Assembly (NCBI GenBank): GCA_905221605.1
Contig: CAJNDS010002726.1
Location: 124,001 to 188,000, forward strand
Reading direction: 5' to 3'
DNA from: Symbiodinium natans
Lineage: Eukaryota; Sar; Dinophyceae; Suessiales; Symbiodiniaceae
DNA length: 64,000 bases
Part shown: positions 34,801 through 46,800 of the stretch, piece after piece
Numbering within the stretch: the stretch's first letter is position 1
Layout of the letters: every line of letters starts with the position of its first letter
Made by a program: the position numbers and the translations under genes
The notes under the pieces: generated by a model
Told to the model about the DNA's origin: nothing
The model's database searches: none
Seen by the model: the letters and a program-made list of their open reading frames with translations, nothing else

Positions 34801-37800
34801 AGCCCCAAAAGCCCCAATGAATCAAGGTTCCTAACCCAACAGACAAAAGGAGTCCGATGACCTCAAGAATCTGAAAGCCCTGCCAGAAATTTTGAATCGG
34901 AGTTCATCTTCAACCTTTGATTAAATTGATTCCTCAGACTAGAAGCGTTACTTGTATCGACTGTCTAGGTGGGCGCCCTTCTGCGAGACCCAGCTCTTCG
35001 ACGTGAATGTGGGAGTGCAGGCACCGGGGCGGGTATCCCCTTCGACTTGTACTTGTAGTGAGCTTAGGGTCATTTTCGTTTGGCTTCGGGTGGTTCGGGG
35101 TGGGTAGGATTTCCAAGTTCCCAGGACCCATCTCACCAATCCACCGAACTTCAAGGGAACTTGCCAGAACCCCAGGTCTGCGGCAATCTGACGGTGGACC
35201 TCCTGGAGATGGTGAACCTGGACCGCTTGAGCCTCAGAGACGCGGGAGCTTAGAAAACAGTTTGGGATTCCGTGGGTTTGGGCTTCAAAATCAGCATCGT
35301 GTTGGGAGTCTGGTCTTTTGCTGTCAGGTGGTGCCAAAGATATCAAGTTCGGGCCACTGGCGGGAGCCCCAGGATTTGTTTGGTCTCCTGCGCCGCTGCA
35401 TCTCACTGGTTTCGGACTTCGGGCTTTCGGATTTGCAAACCTGCTGACTCTAGTGAGTAGCGGCCGTTGTTTCGGAATACACAAGGGGTCCAAAGGGGGC
35501 CCCTGAAACCTGAAGACCGACAGGCCCTTAGAAGTCGCCCGAGTTGAGGTGCTCACGCCCGATGTGGAGGAGGCGCGCGTTCGGCCGTGTGAACGTTGTT
35601 TACCGGGCAGGGGATATCTCGAAGTTACTTCGGCATGATTATTTGGCTCTGATCTCTAAAGACTGAAAGGTTGGGAGGCACACAGACCTCTCCTTTGCCG
35701 GCGATTTGTATAGCACGCAGGGACCCGAACATGCTGTACCCATTTGTACCCTACAAATGCACCTTCGGGCGACCAGGTGCTTGTGTTACGCTCTCGGATC
35801 TTTTGAGTCCCTCGACCCGCCCAGTGGCAACGGAAGGACAACGGCTTCGAGGGCGGCGTGTTGAGCAGCGCTTCGCTCGATGAGAACTTCGGGGTTTGGT
35901 TCTAGAGGGCTCCGCCTAGTGCGGTACGGGCTGCAAGCCACAGTCTCTATGAGGTTGCTCAGCTAGCGTGACATCGGGAACTCATGCTTGCATCTCGTGT
36001 TTTCTTTTAAAGATGTCGGGCGGCAAAAACTAGCCCTACAGTGGATTCACGACAATTGACAAACATCTTCAACAACCTTGTCTCATTGCATCTGAAGGAA
36101 CAGCATCTGAAAGCTGTTCCGGGTAAAGTTTCAATTGCCCATGCAAGATAATGCAATCTTCAGTGCCCTAAATGGCCTACTTACAAGGCCAGCACCTCCT
36201 TCGGCAGATTTTTAACTCCAGTCCTCCAGCCTCATTCTTGAGAAAGCTGCAACTTGCATTGGGCCCTCCATAAGCGGAACCTCACAAGTTCCAAGCCCCC
36301 AAGCCAAAGTCCGACAGCTGAGGTGTCGGACCTTTCTACGCCTCTTGCCCCTGTGGCCACTCGCACACTATCATATCAGCCGTTGTATAGTATTCATAGG
36401 CTTCGTTGCGTGTTTGGAGTGGTGTTCGGAGTGTTCGGAGGTGGAGGGGGAGGTGAGGGTCTGTCGGCAGCTACAGGGTTTCGCGACTGCGGGTGTTGGG
36501 AGCCGTCTGACCCAGGTGATCCACAATGCATGACAGTGCATAGGTCTTGTTGACATGGTTAGCTGGTCCCTCAAGGGGGAAGCTCTATCATGTGGGTTTC
36601 CTGCTTATTGCTTGTCATTCTGGGGTCCAAAATGAGGCTTGCAGTGCTGAGAGTGCAATGTCTAGTGTAAGGTTGGGGGAGCGCGTCGTTTGCGCATCGA
36701 AGGCTAGCATCAGTGCATCCTCATCTATTGCCGTTGAACTACGTACCGAGGCCCTACGCCTGAAATTCGCCCGAAACCACAGCACAGTGACAGCTAGGCT
36801 CCACTAGACGACTCATTAGACTCACCACAGAGCACCCTCAAGCCCTAGTGAGGTTGGGACTTCTCCTTCTATCACATTTTGATCAAGCCTGCCCGGGCCC
36901 CGTTCGGCATCCCTACTGTTTATTCTTCGGTGTCACGGGCTTCTTAGGAGGTTTCATATGGCTGGGTTCATCTATGGTGGAGGTGCAGAGGTGTTTCGTG
37001 GTCTAGCTGGCAAACTGCGGAAAGTTTCTTGGCGGTTGCGACATTGTGTTTCGAGGCATGTTGGGCTTCAGCATGTTACAGCGAGGGCTTAGGGGGCTTG
37101 ACAGGCTTCCTGGAATGGGCTCTGTGGAGTTTCTTACTTTCCAAAAGCCAAAAGCATGCCATCGGCCTCTTGGTCTTCAGTGAGAAACCCTTTCTCTCGC
37201 ACCCTGCACATCCTTGTCTCCACCCCTGCCAGGACACCACCTACTACGCGGAGGTCATGTCGCTGCCAGAGAACTTCAGGTGCCTACCTCAAGCCCCATG
37301 AAGCCCCTAGACCTATTTGAGCTTCCCACCGAAGCCTGTACGCTGCGGACTCAAGGGCCTCAAAAAGTGGAGGGTGGATGAAGCCCGGCGAGCTCGATGA
37401 TCGATGCCATGATGACTCTGAACCACAGTCTCTTGTGAAGATTAGAATTAGAAGTTGGCCAAGTTTGATAGTCCCGAAGCCTCTATAGCACATGTTTAGG
37501 GTCACACTGTTGGGGGTGGCGCTGGGTGTGTTCGGCTGAGTTCTGGCGTGCAGGCTCCGATACTGGTCACCTCGCCCGGATGACGTGTGGGGCTTAGGGA
37601 CACAGGTGTGTGAGCAATTTGTTTGGCCTTTGAGGTTTACAGTGCTGAGCTCTACCTGAAAAAGTTAGGGATGGATGGCCTGAGGGTTCAGCGGTTTAGG
37701 AGGAACCCAGTTACTTCTTTCACGTAGACATTCTAATGCATGTGAGTTGTTGGCTAAAGACAGCTGCTGTGCTGGACCTGGGCTAGGCCGCTTTAATTCG

Positions 37801-40800
37801 GTGGGCGATTCCGATCACAGAGGACCTTCAACACGTTTTCAATGCTGGAGGCAACTACCTCCACCACTTGTCTGCTTTGGCTTCCAGAATCTTCCAGATG
37901 AGGTATGGGCTACTCCCCCCCCCCCCCAGGTGAAATGAGTTCACATTGCGGCAAACACCTCAGAAGGCTCTTGTACTCAGGATCCTGACACTTTTCTCCA
38001 AGGTTCTGAATCTTTTCGGGACTCTGAGCTCCGACGAGATCCGCTGGCAAGTTGCTCTACACCCTATTTTTAAGCCCAACAGGACATGCACATTAGCCTC
38101 GACATCACCGCCAGTTCCCCAACTTAGTCAATGTCAATGACTTCAAGCCTGAATTCCGTAGAACTGCTGAGGGCCAACTAGAAGCAAATAGGATATAGGG
38201 AGATGGGAGATGTTGGGTTTAAGTTTCTCGCCTCAGGTTCTTAGTTTCGCAACATTAAACGCAGCCTGCGCCGCTGAGTCTGTGCTGTTGGAGATCTTCT
38301 ATCCCGACAGTCGGGGCGTCAACGTCTTCGTGGGCGGTGCTTTGGCGACAAGGGCAAGTTAAACGCTGACGAAGTCTCCCAAGTCTCCAGTTCGAGGATT
38401 CTGGAATGCCCATTTGCTAGGCCAGCAACCAGAAACTTCCTACCTTCCAGACGTGGATGGAAGAACCGGGCACACGTACTGAAGCTACTCGGTTCTTTGC
38501 TTTCTTGATATGTTGTGTGTAGTGTCTTGTCGTTGGATGTGGGGCGCTATAGTCCCGAAAGAGAGCATCGCATCGACTAGCCGGTATATTTCTTAAGTCT
38601 TAAACGGACTACAAACCCTGAAGCCGGAACAGATCTCATCTCGACGCTGCTGGTCCAGGTGCCAAAGAGCCCGACATGGCCCTGAAATTGGCCTTGCACT
38701 GAGCAGCGATCCGTAGAACTGGCTTTGGACTTGCTTTCCAGTTATCAGGTTCGGCGAAGGGAAGCTTCTGAATGCGAGTCTGAGATACGCTTCTGCAGCG
38801 CACCGCGCATACTTATACATATATCCTCCTGTCCTAGGCTTTGCTGACCAAGTGCTGCTTTCGACTCCATGGACCCAGCTTCGACCAGGGACTCCACTTC
38901 CAAAGCCCTGAATCCCGCCTCAGCCCGTGGCCCGAAAAAATGCTTTCAGATTTCAAAGATCACCTGACGCCGCATGCAAGCCAACCATCCACAACCACAA
39001 GCCCGAAGCCCTTTGCGACGAAAGCCTCCCCCGCTCAACCATCCACTCGACTTGGGGGTGTGATTTTCGTGTTATTGAAAGAAGATCCTGAAGTTTGCAC
39101 TCCGATGCCCGTGCCTCTAACCGGACCCGACAACACCGAGGGCCGAAAGCCAACTCTCGATGACGAGCAGCCCGGGCTGTGTTGCCGTAGCTCTCGTCGG
39201 TTCCATGGGCTTTATAGGCTCTCTCCTCTTGGTCCTTATACTGTGTCATGCTTTTCCAGGTTCATCAATTGCACCATGATTCACGAGTGGAAATCCTTTC
39301 TTCAACTCTACCGGTTGGGTACTGGGTGTCCGCAGCTGATGCCCTTAACTCCCTGGAGGGTAGATATTGTTGGATTTGCTTCAGGATGCTAAAGAGCTTA
39401 AGAGTCCTCAAGCCGCAAGACTTAGCGTTGCCAGGCACGGTGCGCACGTGGTGGACGCTCAAGCGCTGCGCAGGGCGCTCGGAAAGTCAGTCGTCTTAAG
39501 AGCTTCCAAGAGAGACCCTCACGCCTCCCCCCCTCCCGTCCCCCCGCCAGAACCAGAAAACTCCACATTGAAAGCCTGTCACAAGAATCCCATGCCGAGG
39601 CTTGTACATCACCCTGCGGGGATCAACGGCAGGCTTCAATGCCGCTTCCTAAGTGGAGTGGCTCAGTGTCAGGTACGGGTGCTGAGGGTTGAGAATGTTT
39701 GAGGCGTTGGGTGTGTCCATCCTCTTCTCGTCTCAGGTCCATCGGCTAAGGAGGGGTGCAACCCCGGGTGTTCCGCGCCGCATTGAGTAGTCCTTGGACT
39801 TTGTACCTGCAAGCAAGGCTCAACGCGACCTTGTCGTCCGCCGCACACCCACAGTGAAGCTGAAGATGAACATTGAGCCTGGTCCTTGGACTGTGTTTTC
39901 CTGGTGGCCGCGTCCGGCGCAAGGTGACTTTGGCTTCGGATGTCTGAGCACTCAGGGTCCGATTTGGGATGGGCTCAAGGATCAGGGATGGGAAGCGCAG
40001 CTGGATACACAATGTTTTTCAGATTGGAATCTGATGTTGCACCCCGAAAAGATCAAACACCAACGCTTCATGCATCTGCATCTGGGCCTAGAAGCGTACA
40101 CGAAAGTTTCATGTTTTCTGGTTTCCCCTGGCTAGTGTCTCTTTTGCCTGTGTTTGCTCACTCCGGCAGGGTTCTTTTGCATGTACCAGAGACGGAACGT
40201 GTGTTTTTGCAAGAGATACACGCGTACACTGTCTTAGACCTGTGGCTTCGATGGTTCTTCAAAAGTCCTAAGCCCTATCAATCCTGATCGTTAACCCGAA
40301 TGGATCCATAAACCGGCGCATCCCGAACCCCCGGCACGATGCTGACATGGTCACTGGGGTCCAGGGACACCCTCTCCAAAACTCCTGTAAAAATAGGGGT
40401 TCTTGTAGGACTTCTGCTTTTTCCTGACACTTGCTGTTGCAACGATGGAGCTCCCCAATCCCCGAAGGCCATCAACCAGGAAAAACGATCCCTCATACCT
40501 ATACTGCATAGTTTTTTGCCGAAACCCCTAGGCCTGCATTGTTTAGAGGCCCTGAGCCCTGCATGCCAGGATCAGTATCGAGGAGTTCAATGCCGAGCAG
40601 TTCCAGACAAACCTGGCCATCCTCTTGGGGATTCCACCCGAGCGTATCGTTGCCGGCGGCTCAGGGGTTCCGGGGACAGCCTCGTGGAGTCACGGTCTCT
40701 CTTCGGCTTGAGGGGGGTGCCCAGGCTGTGCATTGACGGCGCCGGGTGTGCGTCAGGGTCCAGATCTCCCACTTTAGAAGTCCCTGAACGAACCTGCAAG

Positions 40801-43800
40801 GCCCCAAACCGATTTCTCAATGAAGCACTCAGGTGGCTGCGGTGCAGGTCCGACGTCGGCTTGCACTGGTAGACACGACGGAGGCCGAGGGGCCGGTGTT
40901 TTGGCTCCAGGGCATTCGGGTGTAAGGTCAAGTTCTTCGGTCACTCAGCCCTGCCAGCTCTGTTGGCCCCGTATAATTTTTGTGTGCATAGCGCGAGATG
41001 CAGTGACTGTGAAGTTGCTGAGGCCAGCTCTCGGCACCTGTTCTTTTCCAGCGTTTGGTGCCAAGCCTGTATAATCTGGAGTCCGTTGTGATGTTTCAGG
41101 CGGCACCATCTTTGTTGCCTGCCAGTCCTTAGATGTTAGAATCGCAGCGTTTTGAAATCGCCGCGTTTAGGGAAAGCCCGAATCGCGCGATTTGAATGGG
41201 TATGTATGAGGGTTGAGAAAGAGGCTTCAAGGAGAGCTTGAAGGGGGAAGCTAAATGATTTTTCTGGGTTCATTAAAGATCTTTCGAACAGCTCCGTTGC
41301 TTAAACCTCTCGTTATTTCCCTACCCTCGACTCCGGTTTAAGGCTGAGGGTTGAGGGTTTAGGGTTTAGAGTTTAGGATTGAGGGTTGAGGGTCGAGGGT
41401 GGAGGGTTGAGGGTTGAGGGTTATTTGGTGCTCGACCCCCCCCCCACCCTTCAGAAGAACCAGGTTCTAAACACTTATCCTAAGTCTTAAACCCATAAAC
41501 CTTGAAGGGAAAACATCAGAAATGATTTTTGCCAGGGCCTGCAAAAATCATTTCGTGCTCACCCCCCCCTCCCACCCCACCCCTACATCAGAAGGACCAG
41601 ATTCGGTACAAACCAAAAAGCACACAGTGCTCTCGGAAGTAAGTCGTTGAACATGCTACTTTTCTGGATAGATTCCTCAACCTGACTGTTCATACATGGA
41701 AAAGCCTAGCTTAGAGCCTAGAGCCTAGATTCTCAAGGCTAAACTCTCAATCCTAGCCCCTAAACCCAAAACCGTGCAAAAAAACACCCAGCTCGAACAT
41801 AAATGATACTGCCACAACGAAGACACAAGTGCCATGGATGGAGCCCTGTAAAACCTAAAGCCGACACTCCTACATGGTCGTGAAACTCAAAAGAAACCAA
41901 ATCCTGCATCTCAACGGGTTCAGCTTCGGCAGGCCTGAAGACTGTCACACGTCGCGGAAGACAGAAACCTGGAATCTGAATTGTGCTTGGATCGCTTCAA
42001 ATCGCCAACAAATCGCTGCAAATCGTAGGGCAACTTGGAAGTCAAAGGACCATGCCCACAAGTTTGCTAAGAAACCCTCATCTTAAGGCCTGTTAGCCCT
42101 AAACCCAAAAACCTTGAAGGGAAAACATCAGAAATGATTTTTGCCAGGGCCTGCAAAAATCATTTCGTGCTCACCCCCCCTCCCCCCCAACCCCACCCCC
42201 ACATCAGAAGGACCAGATTCCGTACAAACCAAAAAAGCACACAGTGCTCTCGGAAATAAGTCGTTGAACATGGTACTTTTCTAGATAAAATCCTCAACCT
42301 GATTGTTTCATACATTGAAAAGCCTAGTTTGGGTTGTGCGAGAGAGTGTTTAGCTTCCCTAAACTCTAAACTCTTACTCAAAAATACATGAAAGAAAATC
42401 TGTACTTCGCTACGTGCGAGTTTCGAGACCAATGAGGGCCTTCGAATGGCTCCGTAAACTGAATTTCCAAACAACTGAAGGCTTTCCAGCACCTCTCTGA
42501 ATCTAAATTTCCGGTTATTCAAGGCTTCCTAAAAGCGCCCCTGAACTTGAACTTCTGAAATCGTGACAAAGTCCTTGGGCCCAAGCTGGCTAAATGATTT
42601 TTCCCAAACCCGCAAAAATCATTGAACCCACTTCTCACGAGTGCTTCTTGAAAGCAGCACAAGCTGCGATTTGGCATTGGAAACCCGAATCGCACGATTT
42701 GCGTTTCCAATGGTTGAATACGACCAAATAAGAAGCGATTTGGGCCTGCGTGTTTAAATCGCAGCGATTTGATTCCGCGATTTCATCTTCTAAGTGCCAG
42801 TCCTTCAGAATGCAAGTTACATATATGTACATTATCGTTCAGGAGCTCCCTACACAGCCTCCCCGTACAGCTTAAAGACCGGCTCGGAAGGCCGACCTCG
42901 AGATGTCACAGGACTCAGACGAGCCCGATGACCCAGAAACTGGCACATTCCGGCAACTTTTCCGGGGCAGGGTTTAGACAGCCTTGTGACAGGTCTTGGA
43001 GGTCGGGCCTTGTAGCTCTTCGTTCAGGTTGTAGGATTGTACGACCTGTAGATGGCTGTTGTAGAGTGCTCAGAGTCTAGAACCTCAGGGGGGGTTTGAG
43101 GGGTTGGAGTCTTCCAAATTGCACTCCCGAACTGAAGGATTGAAATGCAGGCCGCGTCACAGCCACAAGGCCCATCTAATTACTTGTCCAATGCGTAGCA
43201 CAGAATCTCCCACGCTGAGGATGTGCCCCACTACCGGCTGCCAGACGCCAGGATCCGCTGTAGCTTCTTCATCAACACAGTTTCAGAGAGGGTGAGGGCG
43301 GCGTCGGGTTGAGGAGGCTTGTGTTTCGGCTGAAGTTTGCTACGTCCGGTTTTCGAATGCAAGCTGGGACGAGGCTTCTGCAATTGGGGTCCGGGGCTGT
43401 GCAAACAGGCAGGATACAAAGAAGGTGCATGTAGAATACTATAAACCCACGCCAAACCCTGTGGAAAGAAGCCGGCTGAACTGTAAACTATGACCCGCCG
43501 TATGCTTCCCTTGAGGTCCAATCCTTGTTAGAGCTCTTCTCCAAGTGCTAGCACTACTACTCACAAAAAATAGTGTGCATGACAGCCGGAAAGGAAGATT
43601 TGTGGCCTGGTCTTATGGCACAAGCCGGAAAGGACGTCGCCTCGCTGTGGTGTCGTCGACTGCACTGGACGTGTCTATCGAGCCTTCGCCAGATGCCGCA
43701 CGGGGCCTAACATCGTGACAATGTGATCTGGCATGTTAGAGCAAGCCGCTGGTTTCGTCGCGATGTCACGCTCAGGGTTCTGGAACGTGATTGAGCCGTC

Positions 43801-46800
43801 ACAGGTTTGCAGATCTTTGGCTGTTGGGGTTCATGACATGAAGTATATATATATATATATATACAGTTTTGGCAGGAATGTATGGTTCTGGAAGCGTAAG
43901 GTGCGGTGGCGTTTTTCCACGGGACGCATTTGTGTTTGAAGGGAAGCGGCTGAAGGTTTTGATGTGGTGCTTGGGGTTTGCCCTGATCAAACAGTTCTAC
44001 AGATATATTTACAAACACATACATTCATTGTCATATATATATATATGATATATCGCATTAATCCTGCAGACGAGGGGAGCGCAAGACGGGCCGGCTTGCA
44101 TGCAAGGAACTTATAAGGGGAATTCCAAAGGTCGAATCCTCAACGCCGAAATATCCGAATTCTGCCCCTTGTAGCCCGAAAAGTCCACCATGTTGGGCTT
44201 CCGGGAGGCACATGTAGGAATCTATGCATTATGCTGCGTAATTTATGCATGAACTTCACTGCTTGTTTAGAAGGCCTCAGCTACCAAAGCCCCCCCAACA
44301 ACATCCAACAAGAAAGGCTGCGGCGGCTTCTGGAGGAGACTCCGCGAGCACAGGCCCGGCCCGCCCCAGCTACCCAGTAGCAACTTTGTTTCATTTGTTT
44401 TGTTTTTTTTTGTATTATGTCTTTTGTAGTTTCTAAGCGTGAATGTTGCTTGATACGATTCTAACATTTTCAATGTGCTGCAGTTGTTTGTTGCTTCATC
44501 TTGGAGGGTACATCTTATGGGTGCCCTCCTTGTCCGGTGTGAGTGAGTCCGCTTCTTGGGTGACAGGTGTGATGTTGGGGTCACGAGGGTGGGTTCTTTT
44601 TAGTGGCTTGGAAACAGAGGTTGGGTCTCAAGGTAAAACTGGTGGACAAAAGACCCAGTGCTTGGATGATAGGTGTACTAGAGGAGAGAGATATGAGTTG
44701 ATATGAGAGTCAGGGTCTCAAGGTGGTAAAAGTATGATGGTGAGACTGGTGAACAAGGAACAAATGAGCCCGTCTGAAAGGGGGGAGTTTGCATCTCAAG
44801 GTTTGACAGGGAGATTTCGGAAGGTTAGACAGGCGGTTGGGGCCCTGAGTGAAAGGGGGATTCCAATGCAAGACCAAGATATGCGAGTTAGGGTCTCAAG
44901 GTGTGAGAGCGAGAGAGGTATAAGCCTGTGAATGGGAGGGAGAACTCAATTCAGTAGGGGGAAAGGGGAAGGGGTGGGCATGCTCAGAACGACCTGCACG
45001 GGCTTCAGGACTCTAGGGGGTTTTTGTGCTAACTTGGGGGTTCACGCTTCGGAGGCCAATGGCGATTTTGGTTGCATGGGTTCGTTGCAGCTTCACTGGT
45101 TGTGGATTGAGCTTAAGCCCTGTTGACAGGATCGGATGCGCTCAACGCCCAGGCGTCCGAGCTGAACCAGGCCTGACGATTTTGGTTTTCCCGAGGTAGT
45201 GCGAGTACACTTGTCTGCTTCTTGGGAGAGTTGATGGTGCATGCTACTTACGATGTCTTTTAGCTGAAATTCTGATCCGTTTGGGCTGTGAGCTGTGAGG
45301 TTGTCGATCTTGGGGTTCTATGGAGTTTGGGGAGGGTGGCATCTGTTTGGAAGTTGCCTTGCTGCGCTGCTTGGGGTTCTTGAGTCATTCGTGTCTCTTT
45401 AGGAGCTTTGGGGGGGGGGTCCGGGCGGGAGGGTTTAGGAAATAAGTGGAGTCAGGTAGTTGCCTGGCATTTGGAGGGCAATCTTTGTATTCCCACGGTT
45501 CGGGCCAGGCCAGTTGGGTGAGTGGGATGTTTACACATCTTCGCCATCAAGCCCATAATTTAGCTGGAGTAGTTCAGCAGACGCAATTGGAAATCGCAAA
45601 ATGACCACGGATTCAGGGTTGTGTGGCTGAGGGCTTCAGAGTTGCGACAGAAAAGACCCAGAGCCCAAGAAGCACATGTGCAAGCCCTACAGCGACATCC
45701 CGCTTGTTTCCTGGACCCAGCGCACCTTGAGCCCCCACAACTTGAGGCAACAAAGCTGCGCTGCGCTTGACAGTCGACTTCAATAGCAAGTCCTGAACTC
45801 CACGCACGAAGCCCCTCGAAGCCCCCAGCCCGAAGCCATCCAAGCCTTAAGCCGTACTAGTCATGTCTACACCGTCCCCCCCACGAACTGCATGAACAGC
45901 CGAGCAGTGTTCACATACTGCGTGGGTTTTTCTCTAAGTTTCAAATCGATCCAACCCAAAACGAGCCAGGTCTCCACCAACCTACAGGCCCTCGGTGGGA
46001 CGGACCTGGCATCGGCGGCCGGCGGTGAGGCTTCGTCACAAGCAGCAAGGGCAGTCGTTTGCTTTTTGATGTTTGTCGAGCAGTGTGGCACGTCAGTGGT
46101 GCATGGGAGTTCTCCGGGCGGATTCGCTTCAGACGGACTTGAGATGACGACTTGGGTTTCGCCTGCAAGTGTCTTGTAAATTGTGGGCACGGGGTCTGTG
46201 GAGTGGGGCTGCAATGGCTTGGCATCGAACTGCGCAGACCGGGCAGAGGAAGCGTGCAGGGCTCACGTGACCAATTGTGGGTTAATTGGGGTTAGTTGCA
46301 TGGGTTTTGGAGGTTTGGAGCGTGCTTGTGGGAGCATTTTGGGGTTGAGCCTTATATGCCCCATATAAACTTGCACCTGGCTCAGAGGGCCGCAGGGCTG
46401 GCAGCATGATTCTGCTACGTCTATAGGGATGTTCTGATTTTGCAGAGTAATGTTAGACCCTCTTTAGTAGGGGCCTCCCCTTTAAAGTCAATTTGGCCAA
46501 ATTATTCAGGACCCCCTGACTGTTTGCGGGGTCTCCTTTAAAGTCAAACCGTCCGGGCGCCGTAAGAAAATTCCACGTGGCGCGCCTTTAAAAAAGATAA
46601 CCGGGCATCGCTGCCCCTTTTAAACCTATCTAAACTCCTCCCTATTGAAATCATATAAGCCCCCGGGGCCGTGTAATCAGGCTCCCATCCACGCCTCAAC
46701 TGTTCGGGGGGGGGGGGGGGGGAACACACTAAAGAGGGTCCAACATTAGATGCTGCGACAGTAGAAACGAGGGCCTGCCAGCATCAGCGCACCAAAGAAA

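Larger units (their letters stand above)
40644..43632. other. 3-kb repeat-rich intron
   Basis: Contains the telomere-like tract, the 225-bp direct duplication with stem-loops, and three clusters of AAATCGC/GCGATTT words. No exon seen. Confidence 0.5.
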
